The notes: generated by a model from the sequence alone, not told the origin. 64,000 nt of DNA from Pseudomonas paraversuta (GCF_904063065.1 NZ_CAJFCL010000001.1:434001-498000); one strand, 5' to 3'; numbered from the stretch's first letter, positions 45,645 through 55,231 are shown. A program made the numbers and translations.

Positions 45645-47021
45645 TTACATTTTCGGCATGCCGCCACCAGGCATCATGGAGCCCATGCCGCGCATCATTT
45701 TGGCCATTCCGCCTTTTGCGGAGAACTTCTTCATCATTTTCTGCATCTGCTTGTGCTGCTTGATCAAGCGACCGATGTCCTGCACCTGGGTGCCGGAACC
45801 CATGGCAATACGACGCTTGCGCGAACCACTGATCAGGTCAGGGTCACGGCGCTCGGCCGGAGTCATGGAGTTGATGATGGCTTCCATTTGCTTGAACTGC
45901 TTTTCTGCCGCGCCCTGGGCGTTGCCCATTTGCGCCAGATTCACGCCACCCATGTTCGGCAGCTTGTCCATGAGGCCGCCAAGGCCGCCCATGTTCTTCA
46001 TCTGTTGCAGCTGATCGCGGAAGTCTTCGAGATCGAAGCCCTTACCTTTCTTGAGTTTCTTCGCCAGTTTGTCGGCTTTGTCTTTATCGAGGGTCTGTTC
46101 GGCCTGTTCGATAAGGCTGAGCACGTCGCCCATGCCCAGAATGCGCGAAGCGATACGATCCGGGTGGAACGGTTCCAGAGCGTCGCTCTTCTCGCCCATA
46201 CCGATAAACTTGATCGGCTTGCCGGTGATCGAGCGCACGGACAATGCCGCACCGCCACGGGCATCGCCGTCAACCTTGGTCAGGATCACACCGGTCAGCG
46301 GCAGCGCATCGCCAAAGGCCTTGGCCGTATTGGCGGCATCCTGGCCGGTCATGGCGTCGACCACAAACAGGGTTTCTGCCGGCTTGACGGCGCCGTGCAG
46401 TTCCTGGATTTCGGTCATCATCTCGGCGTCGATATGCAAACGACCCGCGGTATCGACAATGACTACATCAATGAACTTGAGCTTGGCTTCAGCAATGGCC
46501 GCCAGCGCGATGGCCACCGGCTTCTGGCTGATATCGGACGGGAAGAACGTAACCCCCACTTCCGCCGCCAGGGTTTCCAGCTGCTTGATTGCCGCAGGAC
46601 GATAAACGTCGACCGAGACCACCATCACTGTTTTCTTTTTGCGCTCTTTAAGGAAGCGCGCCAGCTTGCCGGCGGTGGTGGTTTTACCCGCACCTTGCAA
46701 ACCGGCCATCAAAACTACTGCAGGCGGCGTGACATTGAGGACCAGGTCCTCGTTGGCAGCACCCATCAGGCTTTCAAGCTCGGCCTGGACGATCTTCACA
46801 AACGCCTGGCCCGGCGTCAGGCTGCGCGACACTTCAGTGCCGACAGCGCGCTCTTTGACCGCGTTGACGAAGTCCTTGACCACTGGCAAAGCCACGTCGG
46901 CTTCCAGCAACGCCATGCGCACTTCACGCAGGGTGTCTTTGATGTTGTCCTCGGTCAGCTTGGCCTTGCCGGTAACATGGCGCAGCGTCTGCGAGAGACG
47001 ATCGGTTAAATTTTCAAACAT
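45645..47021 (-). CDS. ffh: Signal recognition particle protein Ffh
   Basis: GTPase that with 4.5S RNA sends membrane proteins to FtsY. 458 residues. N domain, G domain with GLQGAGKTTTAGKLA (about 100-114), DTAGRLHID, TKVDGDARGG, and the methionine-rich M domain (from about 300) ending in MRGMGSMMPGGGMPKM. The ATG at 47021 gives MFENLTDRLSQ. Upstream of the rpsP operon and divergent from the CcsA-like gene. Confidence 0.96.
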   Translation of the reverse strand: MFENLTDRLSQTLRHVTGKAKLTEDNIKDTLREVRMALLEADVALPVVKDFVNAVKERAVGTEVSRSLTPGQAFVKIVQAELESLMGAANEDLVLNVTPPAVVLMAGLQGAGKTTTAGKLARFLKERKKKTVMVVSVDVYRPAAIKQLETLAAEVGVTFFPSDISQKPVAIALAAIAEAKLKFIDVVIVDTAGRLHIDAEMMTEIQELHGAVKPAETLFVVDAMTGQDAANTAKAFGDALPLTGVILTKVDGDARGGAALSVRSITGKPIKFIGMGEKSDALEPFHPDRIASRILGMGDVLSLIEQAEQTLDKDKADKLAKKLKKGKGFDLEDFRDQLQQMKNMGGLGGLMDKLPNMGGVNLAQMGNAQGAAEKQFKQMEAIINSMTPAERRDPDLISGSRKRRIAMGSGTQVQDIGRLIKQHKQMQKMMKKFSAKGGMAKMMRGMGSMMPGGGMPKM

Positions 47022-47229
47022 GCGCGATCCTTTCAGGCCCAAAGTAGACCGGGGTTATTGCGGCCCAGCCCGTGTAAAACTGATGCTCGGCGAGCCTGCG
47101 GCGTGGGCAGGTCGCGGATTATAGCGAAGACTGGCCGCATACGACACCTTGCCGTCGGCTTATGTAGTCTTTCGTGCATGGGCGGTTGTATGCCAAACTC
47201 AGCCCTTTCGGGCTTGCCTAACAGGATTT

Positions 47230-48042
47230 ATGCTCCCCTTGTCACCGAGTTTGCTACCCAGCCTCGCCGCCGCCTGTTTATATGCCGCTGCGACCCTCTA
47301 TCAAGGCACTTGCCTGCGCCAAGGCGCAAAGGCGAACAAACGCCTGTTGGTGACACTCGGCATTCTCGCCGTAATCGCCCACGCCATGAGCCTGTTCACC
47401 CACCTGATGACCCCGGCGGGTCTTGAACTGGACTTCTTCAGTGCTGCCAGCCTGATTGCCGCAGCAGTCATTGGCGTAACGCTGGTGGCATGTGTCCGGA
47501 TCCCCGTCGAGAACCTGTTGCTGCTTCTATACCCGCTGGGAATGCTCACGGTGCTGCTGTCGCAGTTCGCCCCGCCCGGTACGGTTCAGGTAATAGATGA
47601 AGAACCCGGCATCCTCGCCCACATCCTGTTATCGCTCCTGGCCTATGGCATGTTCACCATCGCGGTGTTTCAGGCGTTGCTGCTGACCCTGCAGAACTAC
47701 CAGCTCAAGAACAAGCACCCCAAAGGCCTGATCAAGAACTTCCCGCCCCTGCAAACCATGGAAAGCCTGCTGTTCGGCTTCCTGTGGGCCGGCTGGTCGC
47801 TGCTGTCACTGTCATTGATCTCCGGCTGGATGTTTTTGGGCAATCTGTTTGCCCAGCATCTGGTTCATAAAACCTTGCTGGCCTGCCTGGCATGGATCGT
47901 ATTCAGCGTACTTCTGCTGGGGCGTCACCACCTCGGCTGGCGCGGACACAAAGCCATACGCTGGACGTTTGCCGGTTTCTGCCTGCTGATGCTGGCCTAC
48001 TTTGGCAGCAAGCTGGTTCGTGAATACATTCTGCATATCTGA
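47230..48042 (+). CDS. CcsA/YpjD-like cytochrome c assembly membrane protein
   Basis: 270 residues, about eight membrane helices throughout. The CcsA/HemX family fold is shown by the late conserved segment FLWAGWSLLSLSLISGW (tryptophan region) and the C-terminal HHLGWRGHKAIRWTFAGFCL with histidines that can bind heme. Start at the ATG with AGGA 5 bases upstream. It lies divergent from ffh, a conserved pairing (PA3746-PA3747). A role in heme handling is from family only. Confidence 0.85.
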   Translation: MLPLSPSLLPSLAAACLYAAATLYQGTCLRQGAKANKRLLVTLGILAVIAHAMSLFTHLMTPAGLELDFFSAASLIAAAVIGVTLVACVRIPVENLLLLLYPLGMLTVLLSQFAPPGTVQVIDEEPGILAHILLSLLAYGMFTIAVFQALLLTLQNYQLKNKHPKGLIKNFPPLQTMESLLFGFLWAGWSLLSLSLISGWMFLGNLFAQHLVHKTLLACLAWIVFSVLLLGRHHLGWRGHKAIRWTFAGFCLLMLAYFGSKLVREYILHI

Positions 48043-48048
48043 CGGGCG

Positions 48049-48933
48049 ATGATTATGGATAGCTTGCCCCCCGGGCCGATGCTGGCAGTTCTGGCATTTT
48101 TGATCGCAGCAGCCGGGCTGTTCGCCGGTTTTCTATGGGGCACAAACAACAGGAAGGTCCTTCGTGCCGAGGTGCCGCAGACGCGCCACACACCTGCCCA
48201 GCAAGACGACGAACTCTCCGCCAGCCGGCCGCAACTGCTCTCCGGCATCCATGCGCTGGACAACATCACGGTCAACGACATCCTGATCCCGCGCAGCGAA
48301 GTCGAAGGCCTGAACCTCGACGACTCCATCGAAGATCTGATCGAGCAACTGCGCCAGACCAAGCGCACACGCCTGCCGGTGTTTCATAACGACATCAACC
48401 AGGTCGAAGCCATCCTCAATACCCGCCACGTCCAGCACCTGCTGACGGATGCCAGCCTCACCAAGGAAGCGCTGCTGGCCGTCTGCACCGAGCCCTACTT
48501 CGTTCCTGAAAGCACGCCCCTGCAGCTGCAGCTGCTCAACTTCCACAAGCAACAACGCCGACTGGGCGTCGTGGTCGATGAATACGGAGAAGTACTGGGA
48601 ATCGTGACCCTGGAAGACATCCTCGAAGAGATCGTCAGTGAGTTCGAGGACGAGCAAAACATCGATAACCCGCTGATCGATCCCCTGCCCGACGGACGCT
48701 TTGTGGTTGATGGCGCAGTCTCGGTCCGCGAACTGAACAAGGCCCTGGGCTGGCACCTGCCTTGCGACGGTCCGAAAACCCTTAACGGGCTGGTCACCGA
48801 AGCACTGGAAACCATTCCCGAAACCACTGTTTGCCTGAAGATCGGCCGCTATCGCCTGGAAATTCTCGAAACCGAAGAAAACCGCGTCAGCCGCGTACTG
48901 ATCTGGCACAACAGCGTCAAACCCGCGGTTTAA
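48049..48933 (+). CDS. CBS-pair and CorC_HlyC domain protein lacking a DUF21 domain
   Basis: 294 residues. A single N-terminal membrane helix (about 10-32), a short polar linker, two CBS domains (ITVNDILIPRSEV, about 77-140, and EPYFVPESTPLQ with VVVDEYGEVLGIVTLEDILEEI, about 145-205) and the C-terminal CorC_HlyC domain. Many relatives of this position have a four-helix DUF21 domain ahead of the CBS pair; here only one helix remains. Start could also be the ATG at 48055. Probably a magnesium/cobalt-export helper; it starts 6 bases after the CcsA-like gene. Confidence 0.8.
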   Translation: MIMDSLPPGPMLAVLAFLIAAAGLFAGFLWGTNNRKVLRAEVPQTRHTPAQQDDELSASRPQLLSGIHALDNITVNDILIPRSEVEGLNLDDSIEDLIEQLRQTKRTRLPVFHNDINQVEAILNTRHVQHLLTDASLTKEALLAVCTEPYFVPESTPLQLQLLNFHKQQRRLGVVVDEYGEVLGIVTLEDILEEIVSEFEDEQNIDNPLIDPLPDGRFVVDGAVSVRELNKALGWHLPCDGPKTLNGLVTEALETIPETTVCLKIGRYRLEILETEENRVSRVLIWHNSVKPAV

Positions 48934-48948
48934 TCGCCGCGTAAGGTC

Positions 48949-48978
48949 TTGTTACATTCGAACAGGCCTCCCTATAAT
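48949..48978 (+). promoter_or_regulatory. Promoter ahead of the MFS gene
   Basis: TTGTTA (48949-48954), 18-base spacer, perfect TATAAT (48973-48978). It leaves a leader of about 225 bases before the MFS start. That leader holds short palindromes (GTGGGAGCT..., CCCCGCTTGCGGGG) but no recognised riboswitch. Confidence 0.55.
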
Positions 48979-49211
48979 CATTTCCGCTTACACCCCGCTT
49001 GCGGGGTAAAGCCAGTCGATTAAAACACCGCATATCTTCAGTGGGAGCTGGCTGAGCAGTTCCCACCGGTTTATCTCCCCGCTTGAGACTGCGCTCGCCT
49101 GACTGACTGGCATTTGCCCCCACTGGCCAAACGACCATAAAAAACGCTCTGCCCTGTCCGCCGCCAAGGCTGATAAAGGTCAACGAGCTTATAACTGTCA
49201 GGGATATGCGC

Positions 49212-50529
49212 ATGACCACCAGCACCACCTACAGCGAAGCCTCGCCCGAGAAGCCGGCCAACTCCACAGCCCGTGTCGCTACAGCCAGCTTTATTGGCAC
49301 CGCCATCGAGTTCTACGACTTTTATGTGTATGCCACCGCCGCCGCGCTGGTTATCGGCCCGGTCTTTTTCCCGCAGACATCCGGCACAGCACAGATGCTG
49401 TCGGCGTTCCTGACCTTCGGCATAGCCTTTCTCGCACGCCCGCTGGGTTCATTTCTGTTTGGCCATTTCGGTGACCGGGTAGGACGCAAGTCCACCCTCG
49501 TCGCTTCCCTGCTGTTGATGGGGGTGTGTACCACCCTGATCGGCGTTTTGCCGGGCTACGCCACCATTGGCGCCTGGGCACCGATCCTGCTCTGCGTGCT
49601 GCGCTTTGGCCAAGGGCTTGGGCTCGGCGGGGAATGGGGCGGCGCAGCTTTGCTGGCCACCGAAAACGCCCCCAAAGGCAAGCGCGCCTGGTTCGGCATG
49701 TTTCCGCAACTGGGTCCGTCGATTGGTTTTCTCGCAGCCAACGGCCTGTTTCTGGCACTGGCCTTGACCCTGAGTGATGAACAGTTCCGCTCCTGGGGCT
49801 GGCGCATCCCGTTCCTGCTGAGTGCTGCTCTGGTGATGGTCGGCCTGTATGTGCGTCTCAAACTGGAAGAAACACCGGTCTTCGCCAAGGCCGTAGCCCA
49901 GCACGAACGGGTGAAGATGCCGATCGTCGAGCTCTTCAGCCAGTACTGGGCACCCATGCTGCTGGGCGCTGCGTCGATGGTGGTGTGTTATGCACTGTTC
50001 TACATCTCGACCGTATTTTCACTCAGCTATGGCGTTTCGACATTGGGCTACACCCGCGAAACGTTCCTCGGCCTGCTGTGCTTTGCCGTGCTGTTCATGG
50101 CCGCGGCCACCCCACTGTCAGCCCTGGCCAGCGACCGTTACGGACGTAAACCGGTATTGATTGTCGGCGGCATACTGGCAGTTTTGTCCGGGTTTCTGAT
50201 GGAGCCATTGCTCACCCATGGCACGACCTGGGGGGGTGGCACTGTTTCTGTGCATCGAGCTGTTCTTGATGGGGGTGACCTTTGCTCCGATGGGAGCCCT
50301 GCTGCCTGAACTGTTTCCCACCCGCGTGCGCTATACCGGCGCATCGGCGGCCTACAACCTGGGGGGCATTGTCGGCGCCTCGGCCGCACCGTTCTTCGCC
50401 CAGAAACTGGTGAGCATGGGCGGTCTGAGCTGGGTTGGCGGCTATGTATCAGGCGCAGCGGTACTCAGCCTGATCGCTGTACTGTGCTTGAAGGAAACCA
50501 GAGAGGCAGACCTGAACAAGGTCATCTAA
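49212..50529 (+). pseudogene. MFS (metabolite:H+ symporter) transporter with a one-base frameshift
   Basis: Twelve-helix permease of the MHS branch (proline/betaine/shikimate type): TASFIGTAIEFYDFYVYATA, GHFGDRVGRKST, FGQGLGLGGEWGGA. The frame breaks after about residue 340 at a run of seven G (50230-50236); removing one G rejoins it to the downstream frame (CIELFLMGVTFAPMGALLPE and on) and gives an intact 438-residue protein, the family length. As read, the frame shifts and ends at 50309. Start at the second of two ATGs, 8 bases after AGGG. It could be a true mutation, a switching site or a sequencing error. Confidence 0.8.
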
Positions 50530-50532
50530 ACC

Positions 50533-50592
50533 TGTAGGAGCGAGCTTGCTCGCGAGCTGTGCAAAAAGCTCGCGAGCAAGCTCGCTCCTACA
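50533..50592. repeat. Perfect REP hairpin
   Basis: 26-bp perfect inverted repeat: arms 50533-50558 (starting TGTAGGAGCGAGCTTGCTCG) and 50567-50592, with an 8-base loop. It lies between the convergent MFS and purT genes. Confidence 0.9.
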
Positions 50593-50604
50593 GCAGGTTG
50601 TTGC

Positions 50605-50619
50605 GGGGGGGGGGGGGGG
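50605..50619. repeat. 15-base poly-G tract
   Basis: Fifteen consecutive G on the plus strand, ending directly at the purT stop codon (50620-50622). Unusually long homopolymer for this chromosome type. Confidence 0.9.
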
Positions 50620-51801
50620 TTATAGCTCTACGACAACCGCCTTGGACGAACGGGTCGCTTTGGCCCGTGCCGCTTCAATCGACTCATCCCGGGCCAGTGC
50701 CACGCCCATGCGGCGCTGGCCATTGACCTCGGGCTTGCCGAACAGACGCAAGGCGGTATCCGGCTCGCTCAGGGCCGCTCCCAGGTTGGAGAACGCGGTG
50801 CGGGTCGACTGCCCTTCCACCAGAATCACTGCCGAAGCCGAGGGTCCGAACTGACGGATCAACGGGATCGGCAACCCCAGAATCGCCCGCGCATGCAGCG
50901 CGAACTGCGACAAATCCTGCGAAATCAGGGTCACCAGACCTGTGTCATGGGGGCGCGGCGAAACTTCGCTGAACCACACTTGATCGCCCTTGATGAACAG
51001 CTCGACTCCAAACAGACCACGGCCACCCAGCGCCTCGGTAACGGCCTTGGCCACACGCTCAGACTCAGCCAGTGCAATCGGGCTCATGGCCTGGGGCTGC
51101 CAGGACTCCTGGTAATCGCCCTTCTCCTGGCGGTGACCAACCGGAGCGCAGAACGTGGTGCCGCCGATATGGCGTACGGTGAGCAAGGTGATTTCGTAAT
51201 CGAAGTCGATAAAGCCCTCGATGATGACCCGGCCCTTGCCCGCCCGTCCGCCTTCCTGAGCGTAGTCCCAGGCGGTTTTCACATCGTCGGCACTGCGCAG
51301 CAGGCTCTGGCCTTTACCCGACGAGCTCATGACCGGCTTGACCACACACGGGAAACCGAGATCCTGCACCGCTTTGCTGTAATCCTCGAAGGTGTCGGCA
51401 AAGTGGTACGGCGAAGTTGGCAGGTCCAGCTCTTCAGCCGCCAGACGGCGAATGCCTTCGCGGTTCATGGTCAGCGAGGTCGCACGGGCCGTAGGGATCA
51501 CGGTAAAGCCTTCAGCTTCCAGCTCGACCAGGGTCGCAGTGGCGATGGCTTCGATTTCCGGAACGATAAAATGCGGCTTTTCCAGCTCGATCACGGCACG
51601 CAGGGCAGCACCATCCAGCATGTTGATCACGTGGCTACGGTGCGCCACCTGCATGGCCGGGGCGTTGGCGTAGCGATCGACAGCGATGACTTCGACCCCC
51701 AGACGCTGCAATTCGATGACGACTTCCTTGCCTAGCTCGCCGCAGCCACACAACATTACGCGGGTCGCGGTAGGCGACAGTGGAGTTCCGATACGGGTCA
51801 T
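50620..51801 (-). CDS. purT: Formate-dependent GAR transformylase
   Basis: ATP-grasp enzyme that formylates glycinamide ribonucleotide with free formate in purine synthesis. 393 residues. N-terminal [23 protein letters not shown]-grasp segments [15 protein letters not shown] (about 153-167), [22 protein letters not shown]. It offers the tetrahydrofolate-free route alongside PurN. Stop adjoins the poly-G tract, so the mature end is followed by C15 in the message. Confidence 0.95.
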   Translation of the reverse strand: MTRIGTPLSPTATRVMLCGCGELGKEVVIELQRLGVEVIAVDRYANAPAMQVAHRSHVINMLDGAALRAVIELEKPHFIVPEIEAIATATLVELEAEGFTVIPTARATSLTMNREGIRRLAAEELDLPTSPYHFADTFEDYSKAVQDLGFPCVVKPVMSSSGKGQSLLRSADDVKTAWDYAQEGGRAGKGRVIIEGFIDFDYEITLLTVRHIGGTTFCAPVGHRQEKGDYQESWQPQAMSPIALAESERVAKAVTEALGGRGLFGVELFIKGDQVWFSEVSPRPHDTGLVTLISQDLSQFALHARAILGLPIPLIRQFGPSASAVILVEGQSTRTAFSNLGAALSEPDTALRLFGKPEVNGQRRMGVALARDESIEAARAKATRSSKAVVVEL

Positions 51802-51875
51802 TTCAGGTCCTCAAGGAAGCAAATCATCGAAGGCGCTCGCAACGCTTGCGCCTGCTGGGAAGAAAGGCCGGCATT

Positions 51876-52352
51876 TTACATGATCCGCGAGCGCTCAGCG
51901 GCTTTGCGCAGACGCCAGGCCATGGCCAGCCATACGCAGGTGACACCGGCGAACTTGGAGGCCATGGCAGTGAGGATCACGCCCGGGGTAAAGGCGTCGA
52001 TCATGCCGAAAAAGATAAAGGTATCAAGGGGGATGCTCAGCGCAGAGCTGATCCACAACCGGTCATGCAACGGGCGCTTGGTGATGGAGAACACCAGCCA
52101 GTCAATACACTCCGATACAGCGAACGCGGTAGCGCTGGCCAGGGCAATAGAGGGATCAGAGGTGACGTACGACAGCACCAGCGCCGCCAGCATGGCCAGA
52201 ATGGCGCCGTGGCCGAAGCGGATTTGCACCATGTCCCGCAGCACGAACACCAGCCCGCCCCAGGCCGACCAGATGATATCGAGGTGCGGCGCCGTCGAAA
52301 ACGCGTAGTTGATCAGCACGACGCTGGCGATATAAGCGATTAGAAACAACAT
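51876..52352 (-). CDS. VUT-family membrane transporter
   Basis: 158 residues with about five membrane helices (LFLIAYIASVVLINYAF, MVQIRFGHGAILAMLAALVLSY by parts, and so on). Members of the VUT/YhhQ family carry queuosine precursors such as preQ0; YhhQ itself is larger (about 220), so this is a short member. The start at 52352 follows AGG; the frame extends 16 codons upstream. No preQ1 riboswitch seen in the short leader. Confidence 0.8.
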   Translation of the reverse strand: MLFLIAYIASVVLINYAFSTAPHLDIIWSAWGGLVFVLRDMVQIRFGHGAILAMLAALVLSYVTSDPSIALASATAFAVSECIDWLVFSITKRPLHDRLWISSALSIPLDTFIFFGMIDAFTPGVILTAMASKFAGVTCVWLAMAWRLRKAAERSRIM

Positions 52353-52440
52353 GGGACCTGGTGATACCTCTGAATAAGGCGCACAGGGTACTTGAGTCAT
52401 GCCTGATTTTGTAGCGTGTACACCGAGGCTGGACAGTTCG

Positions 52441-52531
52441 ACCGCGGGAGCCGGCTTGCCGGGGATTTACAGCCCCGCAGTCAGCCTCGAAGTGCCCATT
52501 GCCTGCATCCCGGGCAAGCCAGCGCCCACAG
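52441..52531. repeat. REP pair upstream of the VUT gene
   Basis: GCGGGAGCCGGCTTGCCGG and, about 60 bases on, CCCGGGCAAGCCAGCGCCC form opposed REP-like arms. The following bases CGCAGCCTGCGGCAGGGACT echo the right end of the GTAGTCGCTG repeat family. Confidence 0.5.
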
Positions 52532-52556
52532 GGTATATCGCAGCCTGCGGCAGGGA

Positions 52557-52763
52557 CTACAGGTTGCCCACCGTCCACACCATGCCACTGGATTTCGCGC
52601 GTTCATGACACAACGCCAGCACCTCACGGCGCTCAGGATTGGTCATGCGGCTCCAACGGGTAATTTCGGCCACCGAACGCTGGCAGCCGGTGCACAGATC
52701 ATCGTCGTCCAGCGCGCAAATATTCACGCAGGGTGAGGCCACCGGGCGTTCTGTATCACTCAT
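52557..52763 (-). CDS. DUF1289 family small protein
   Basis: 68 residues. Four-cysteine pattern SPCVNICALDDDDLCTGCQR (C at about 12, 16, 24, 27) typical of DUF1289, likely a metal or Fe-S site. A conserved WSRMTNPERREVL helix follows. Its start codon overlaps the gamma carbonic anhydrase stop by one base, so the two are co-translated. Function of the family unknown. Confidence 0.9.
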   Translation of the reverse strand: MSDTERPVASPCVNICALDDDDLCTGCQRSVAEITRWSRMTNPERREVLALCHERAKSSGMVWTVGNL

Positions 52764-53284
52764 TATTCTTGCACCTGCAAGTCACGGGCATAACGCTGGC
52801 CGTTGTGCACATAGTGCGCCGCACTGGCTTCCAGCAGTTTTTTCTGCTCGTCGGTGAGGTCGCGCACCACTTTGCCGGGCGAGCCCATGACCAGCGAACC
52901 ATCGGGGATTTCCTTGCCCTCACCGATCAGCGAATTGGCGCCGATGATGCAATGCTTGCCGATTTTTGCGCCATTGAGGATCACCGCGTTGATACCGATC
53001 AGGCTGTAGTCACCCACAGTGCAGCCATGCAGCATGGCGTTATGGCCAATGGTCACGCCGGTGCCCAGGGTCAATGGGTAGCCCATGTCGGTGTGCATGA
53101 CGGCGCCATCCTGCACGTTGCTGTTTTTACCGATCAGGATCAGTTCGTTGTCGCCACGCAACACAGCGTTAAACCAGACGCTGGCACCCTCTTGCAGCCG
53201 TACCTTGCCGATCAGGGTGGCGTTGGGGGCCGTCCAGCTGTCGGGATGGGTTTCGACGAGCGAGTCGCCCAAGCGATATTTCAT
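52763..53284 (-). CDS. Gamma carbonic anhydrase-family protein
   Basis: Left-handed beta-helix trimer protein, 173 residues, of the YrdA/CaiE type. Hexapeptide repeats throughout ([28 protein letters not shown]-like turns). Zinc ligands are present: His in VMHTDMG and HNAMLHGC (GHNAMLH). Activity as a carbonic anhydrase is often low in YrdA-type members, so the enzyme role is uncertain. It precedes the DUF1289 gene in one message. Confidence 0.9.
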   Translation of the reverse strand: MKYRLGDSLVETHPDSWTAPNATLIGKVRLQEGASVWFNAVLRGDNELILIGKNSNVQDGAVMHTDMGYPLTLGTGVTIGHNAMLHGCTVGDYSLIGINAVILNGAKIGKHCIIGANSLIGEGKEIPDGSLVMGSPGKVVRDLTDEQKKLLEASAAHYVHNGQRYARDLQVQE

Positions 53285-53324
53285 GGGAGTGTCCTCAAGG
53301 CTGAGCGGCTGTCTGCTGACAGCT

Positions 53325-53927
53325 CTAAATATTGATAAAGCGTTCAGGCGGAGTATGCAGGCTGATATTGACGTCGTCGTAGAGCAGATTCATCAGCTCG
53401 ACGATCATGATCGCCGTCAGCCCCCAGATCTTGTACACGCCAAAACGGTAACTCGGCACATACCAGCTGCGGCCCTGGTAATCGATGCGGTGGGTATGCT
53501 CGCGCGGGTCCTGGCGGAAGAACTCCAGGGGCACGCTGAACACCGCAGCGATCTCGGCATCGTTGGCCAGATACTCAACGTAGTCAGGTACCAGTCCGAC
53601 ATAGGGGGTTACGCGAATACCGTGCAACGAGATCAAGGGGCTGAGGGGACCGATCACCTCCACCAGGCCCGGCGGCAGGCCGATCTCTTCTTCGGCCTCA
53701 CGCAGAGCGGTAAAGATCAGATCCGGGTCTTCAGGATCGCGCCGCCCGCCTGGGAAAGCCACCTCACCACCATGGGTCGACAGCCCGCTGGCACGCAGGG
53801 TCAGAATCAGTTCGGGTTCAGCACTGCGCGTCACCGGCAGCAATACTGCCGCCTCGGGAAAATGCCGATCTGTTTCCAGAGTCCGTGGGGTATAGCGGCT
53901 CACACGGCCAAGCAGCTCGTCCAGCAT
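53325..53927 (-). CDS. Nudix hydrolase, CoA pyrophosphatase (NudL) type
   Basis: 200 residues. UPF0035 signature ([20 protein letters not shown], about 58-77) and the Nudix box [25 protein letters not shown] split over 76-100 with REAEEEIGL. These enzymes cut CoA and similar dinucleotides. It is divergent from the second Nudix gene and 40 bases from the carbonic anhydrase-like gene. Confidence 0.88.
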   Translation of the reverse strand: MLDELLGRVSRYTPRTLETDRHFPEAAVLLPVTRSAEPELILTLRASGLSTHGGEVAFPGGRRDPEDPDLIFTALREAEEEIGLPPGLVEVIGPLSPLISLHGIRVTPYVGLVPDYVEYLANDAEIAAVFSVPLEFFRQDPREHTHRIDYQGRSWYVPSYRFGVYKIWGLTAIMIVELMNLLYDDVNISLHTPPERFINI

Positions 53928-54071
53928 AGGTCATCTCGATCCGTCACTTATCGGGCATCATGCACCAAATCGCACCGGGCACCCAAGCCCCGCAGTGTCG
54001 CAGCAACCACCGCGGCACTTGCCGCCAGCCCGACTCAGCCTCAAGATAAGCGCCTTATCAGAGAACCCAGC

Positions 54072-54629
54072 ATGAAATTTTGCAGCCAGTGCGGTCATTC
54101 TGTCAGCCAGCATATCCCGCAAGGCGATTCGCGCCTGCGCTATGTCTGCGACCACTGCCAGACCATTCATTATCAGAACCCCAATATTGTTGCCGGGTGC
54201 CTGCCCACCTGGGGCACTCAGGTGCTGCTGTGCCGACGCGCCATCGAGCCGCGCAAAGGGTACTGGACACTGCCTGCCGGGTTTATGGAAAACGGCGAGA
54301 CCGTTGAACAGGCCGCTCGCCGCGAAACCCTCGAGGAAGCCTGTGCCAAGGTCGAAAACCTGGCTATCTATACCCTGATCGATGTACCCCACATCAACCA
54401 GGTACATGTGTTCTACCGCGCCGAGCTGCTGACCCCGGACTTTGCCGCAGGTGAAGAAAGCCTTGAGGTGCGGCTTTTCGATGAAGCCGACATCCCTTGG
54501 TCAGAGCTGGCTTTTCGCACGGTCAGCCGTACCTTAGAATGCTTTTTCGCCGACCGCCCGGGTAACCTCTACCCGGTACGCAGCGAGGCCGTGGCGCCTC
54601 TGGCCGGCCTGACCAAACCCCAACAATAA
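54072..54629 (+). CDS. Nudix hydrolase with zinc-ribbon N terminus
   Basis: 185 residues. Zinc ribbon CSQCGHSVS...YVCDHC (Cys 4, 7, 24, 27), then the Nudix box GFMENGETVEQAARRETLEE (about 74-93) with REx2EE. The layout recalls NudC/NADH pyrophosphatase, but that family is longer and has an SQPWPFPxS motif that is absent here, so it is likely an ADP-ribose or nucleotide-sugar hydrolase. The ATG at 54072 gives MKFCSQCG; the frame runs far upstream but overlaps the opposed Nudix gene. Confidence 0.88.
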   Translation: MKFCSQCGHSVSQHIPQGDSRLRYVCDHCQTIHYQNPNIVAGCLPTWGTQVLLCRRAIEPRKGYWTLPAGFMENGETVEQAARRETLEEACAKVENLAIYTLIDVPHINQVHVFYRAELLTPDFAAGEESLEVRLFDEADIPWSELAFRTVSRTLECFFADRPGNLYPVRSEAVAPLAGLTKPQQ

Positions 54630-54664
54630 TGTTGTTTGCCGTGTAATTCAGGAATATCCCTCTA

Positions 54665-55231
54665 ATGCGTTGGTTGCTCGCTGCCCTCTGCCTGTCGTTT
54701 GCTGTTACTTGCCAAGCTTCCGTTGTCATTACCGTGAATGGCAAACCCGTCGATAAAAATCAGGTCCTCAAACCGGCCCAGTCAACACAGACGATCAAAG
54801 CCGGGCAAAAAATCGAAAAAATCCTGGTGCTCAAGTCGGCCCGCAAGCTGCAGCTGATCAGCGATGGCAAACCGATCAAGAGCTACCGCATTTCATTGGG
54901 CAAACAACCCAAGGGGCCAAAACTGCAAGAGGGCGACAAACGCACCCCGGAGGGCCTTTACTGGGTCGACTGGCGCAAAAAAAGCGACAAGTTCAACCTG
55001 GCGATGCATATCAACTACCCCAACGTCAGTGACGCGGCCCAAGCCCGGCGCCAAGGCCTGAACCCCGGGTCGATGATCATGATCCACGGTACGCCGGACT
55101 CCGAAGAGAATCCCGAAGAGCTGTTCCATACCCTGGACTGGACCGATGGCTGTATCGCGATGAAAAACTACGAAATGCGTGAAGTCTGGAGCCTGGTCAA
55201 GGACGGCACTCTGGTTGAAATCCGGCCTTAA
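54665..55231 (+). CDS. L,D-transpeptidase (YkuD domain)
   Basis: 188 residues with signal peptide (LAALCLSFAVTCQASV). YkuD catalytic domain about 55-188: conserved His in IMIHGTPDSEE and the catalytic cysteine in DWTDGCIAMKN. Such enzymes make or cut 3-3 crosslinks in peptidoglycan or attach proteins to it. Single gene, 35 bases after the Nudix gene. Confidence 0.9.
   Translation: MRWLLAALCLSFAVTCQASVVITVNGKPVDKNQVLKPAQSTQTIKAGQKIEKILVLKSARKLQLISDGKPIKSYRISLGKQPKGPKLQEGDKRTPEGLYWVDWRKKSDKFNLAMHINYPNVSDAAQARRQGLNPGSMIMIHGTPDSEENPEELFHTLDWTDGCIAMKNYEMREVWSLVKDGTLVEIRP

Noticed and set aside
45555..47009. 484-codon open frame antisense to ffh
   Set aside because: Mirror of ffh codon use; ffh is certain.
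52353..52440. preQ1 riboswitch ahead of the VUT transporter
   Set aside because: The short leader has no recognisable preQ1 aptamer.
53085..54071. Possible long N-terminal extension of the zinc-ribbon Nudix protein
   Set aside because: The frame is open but lies opposite two genes; the zinc-ribbon N terminus at 54072 is the natural start.
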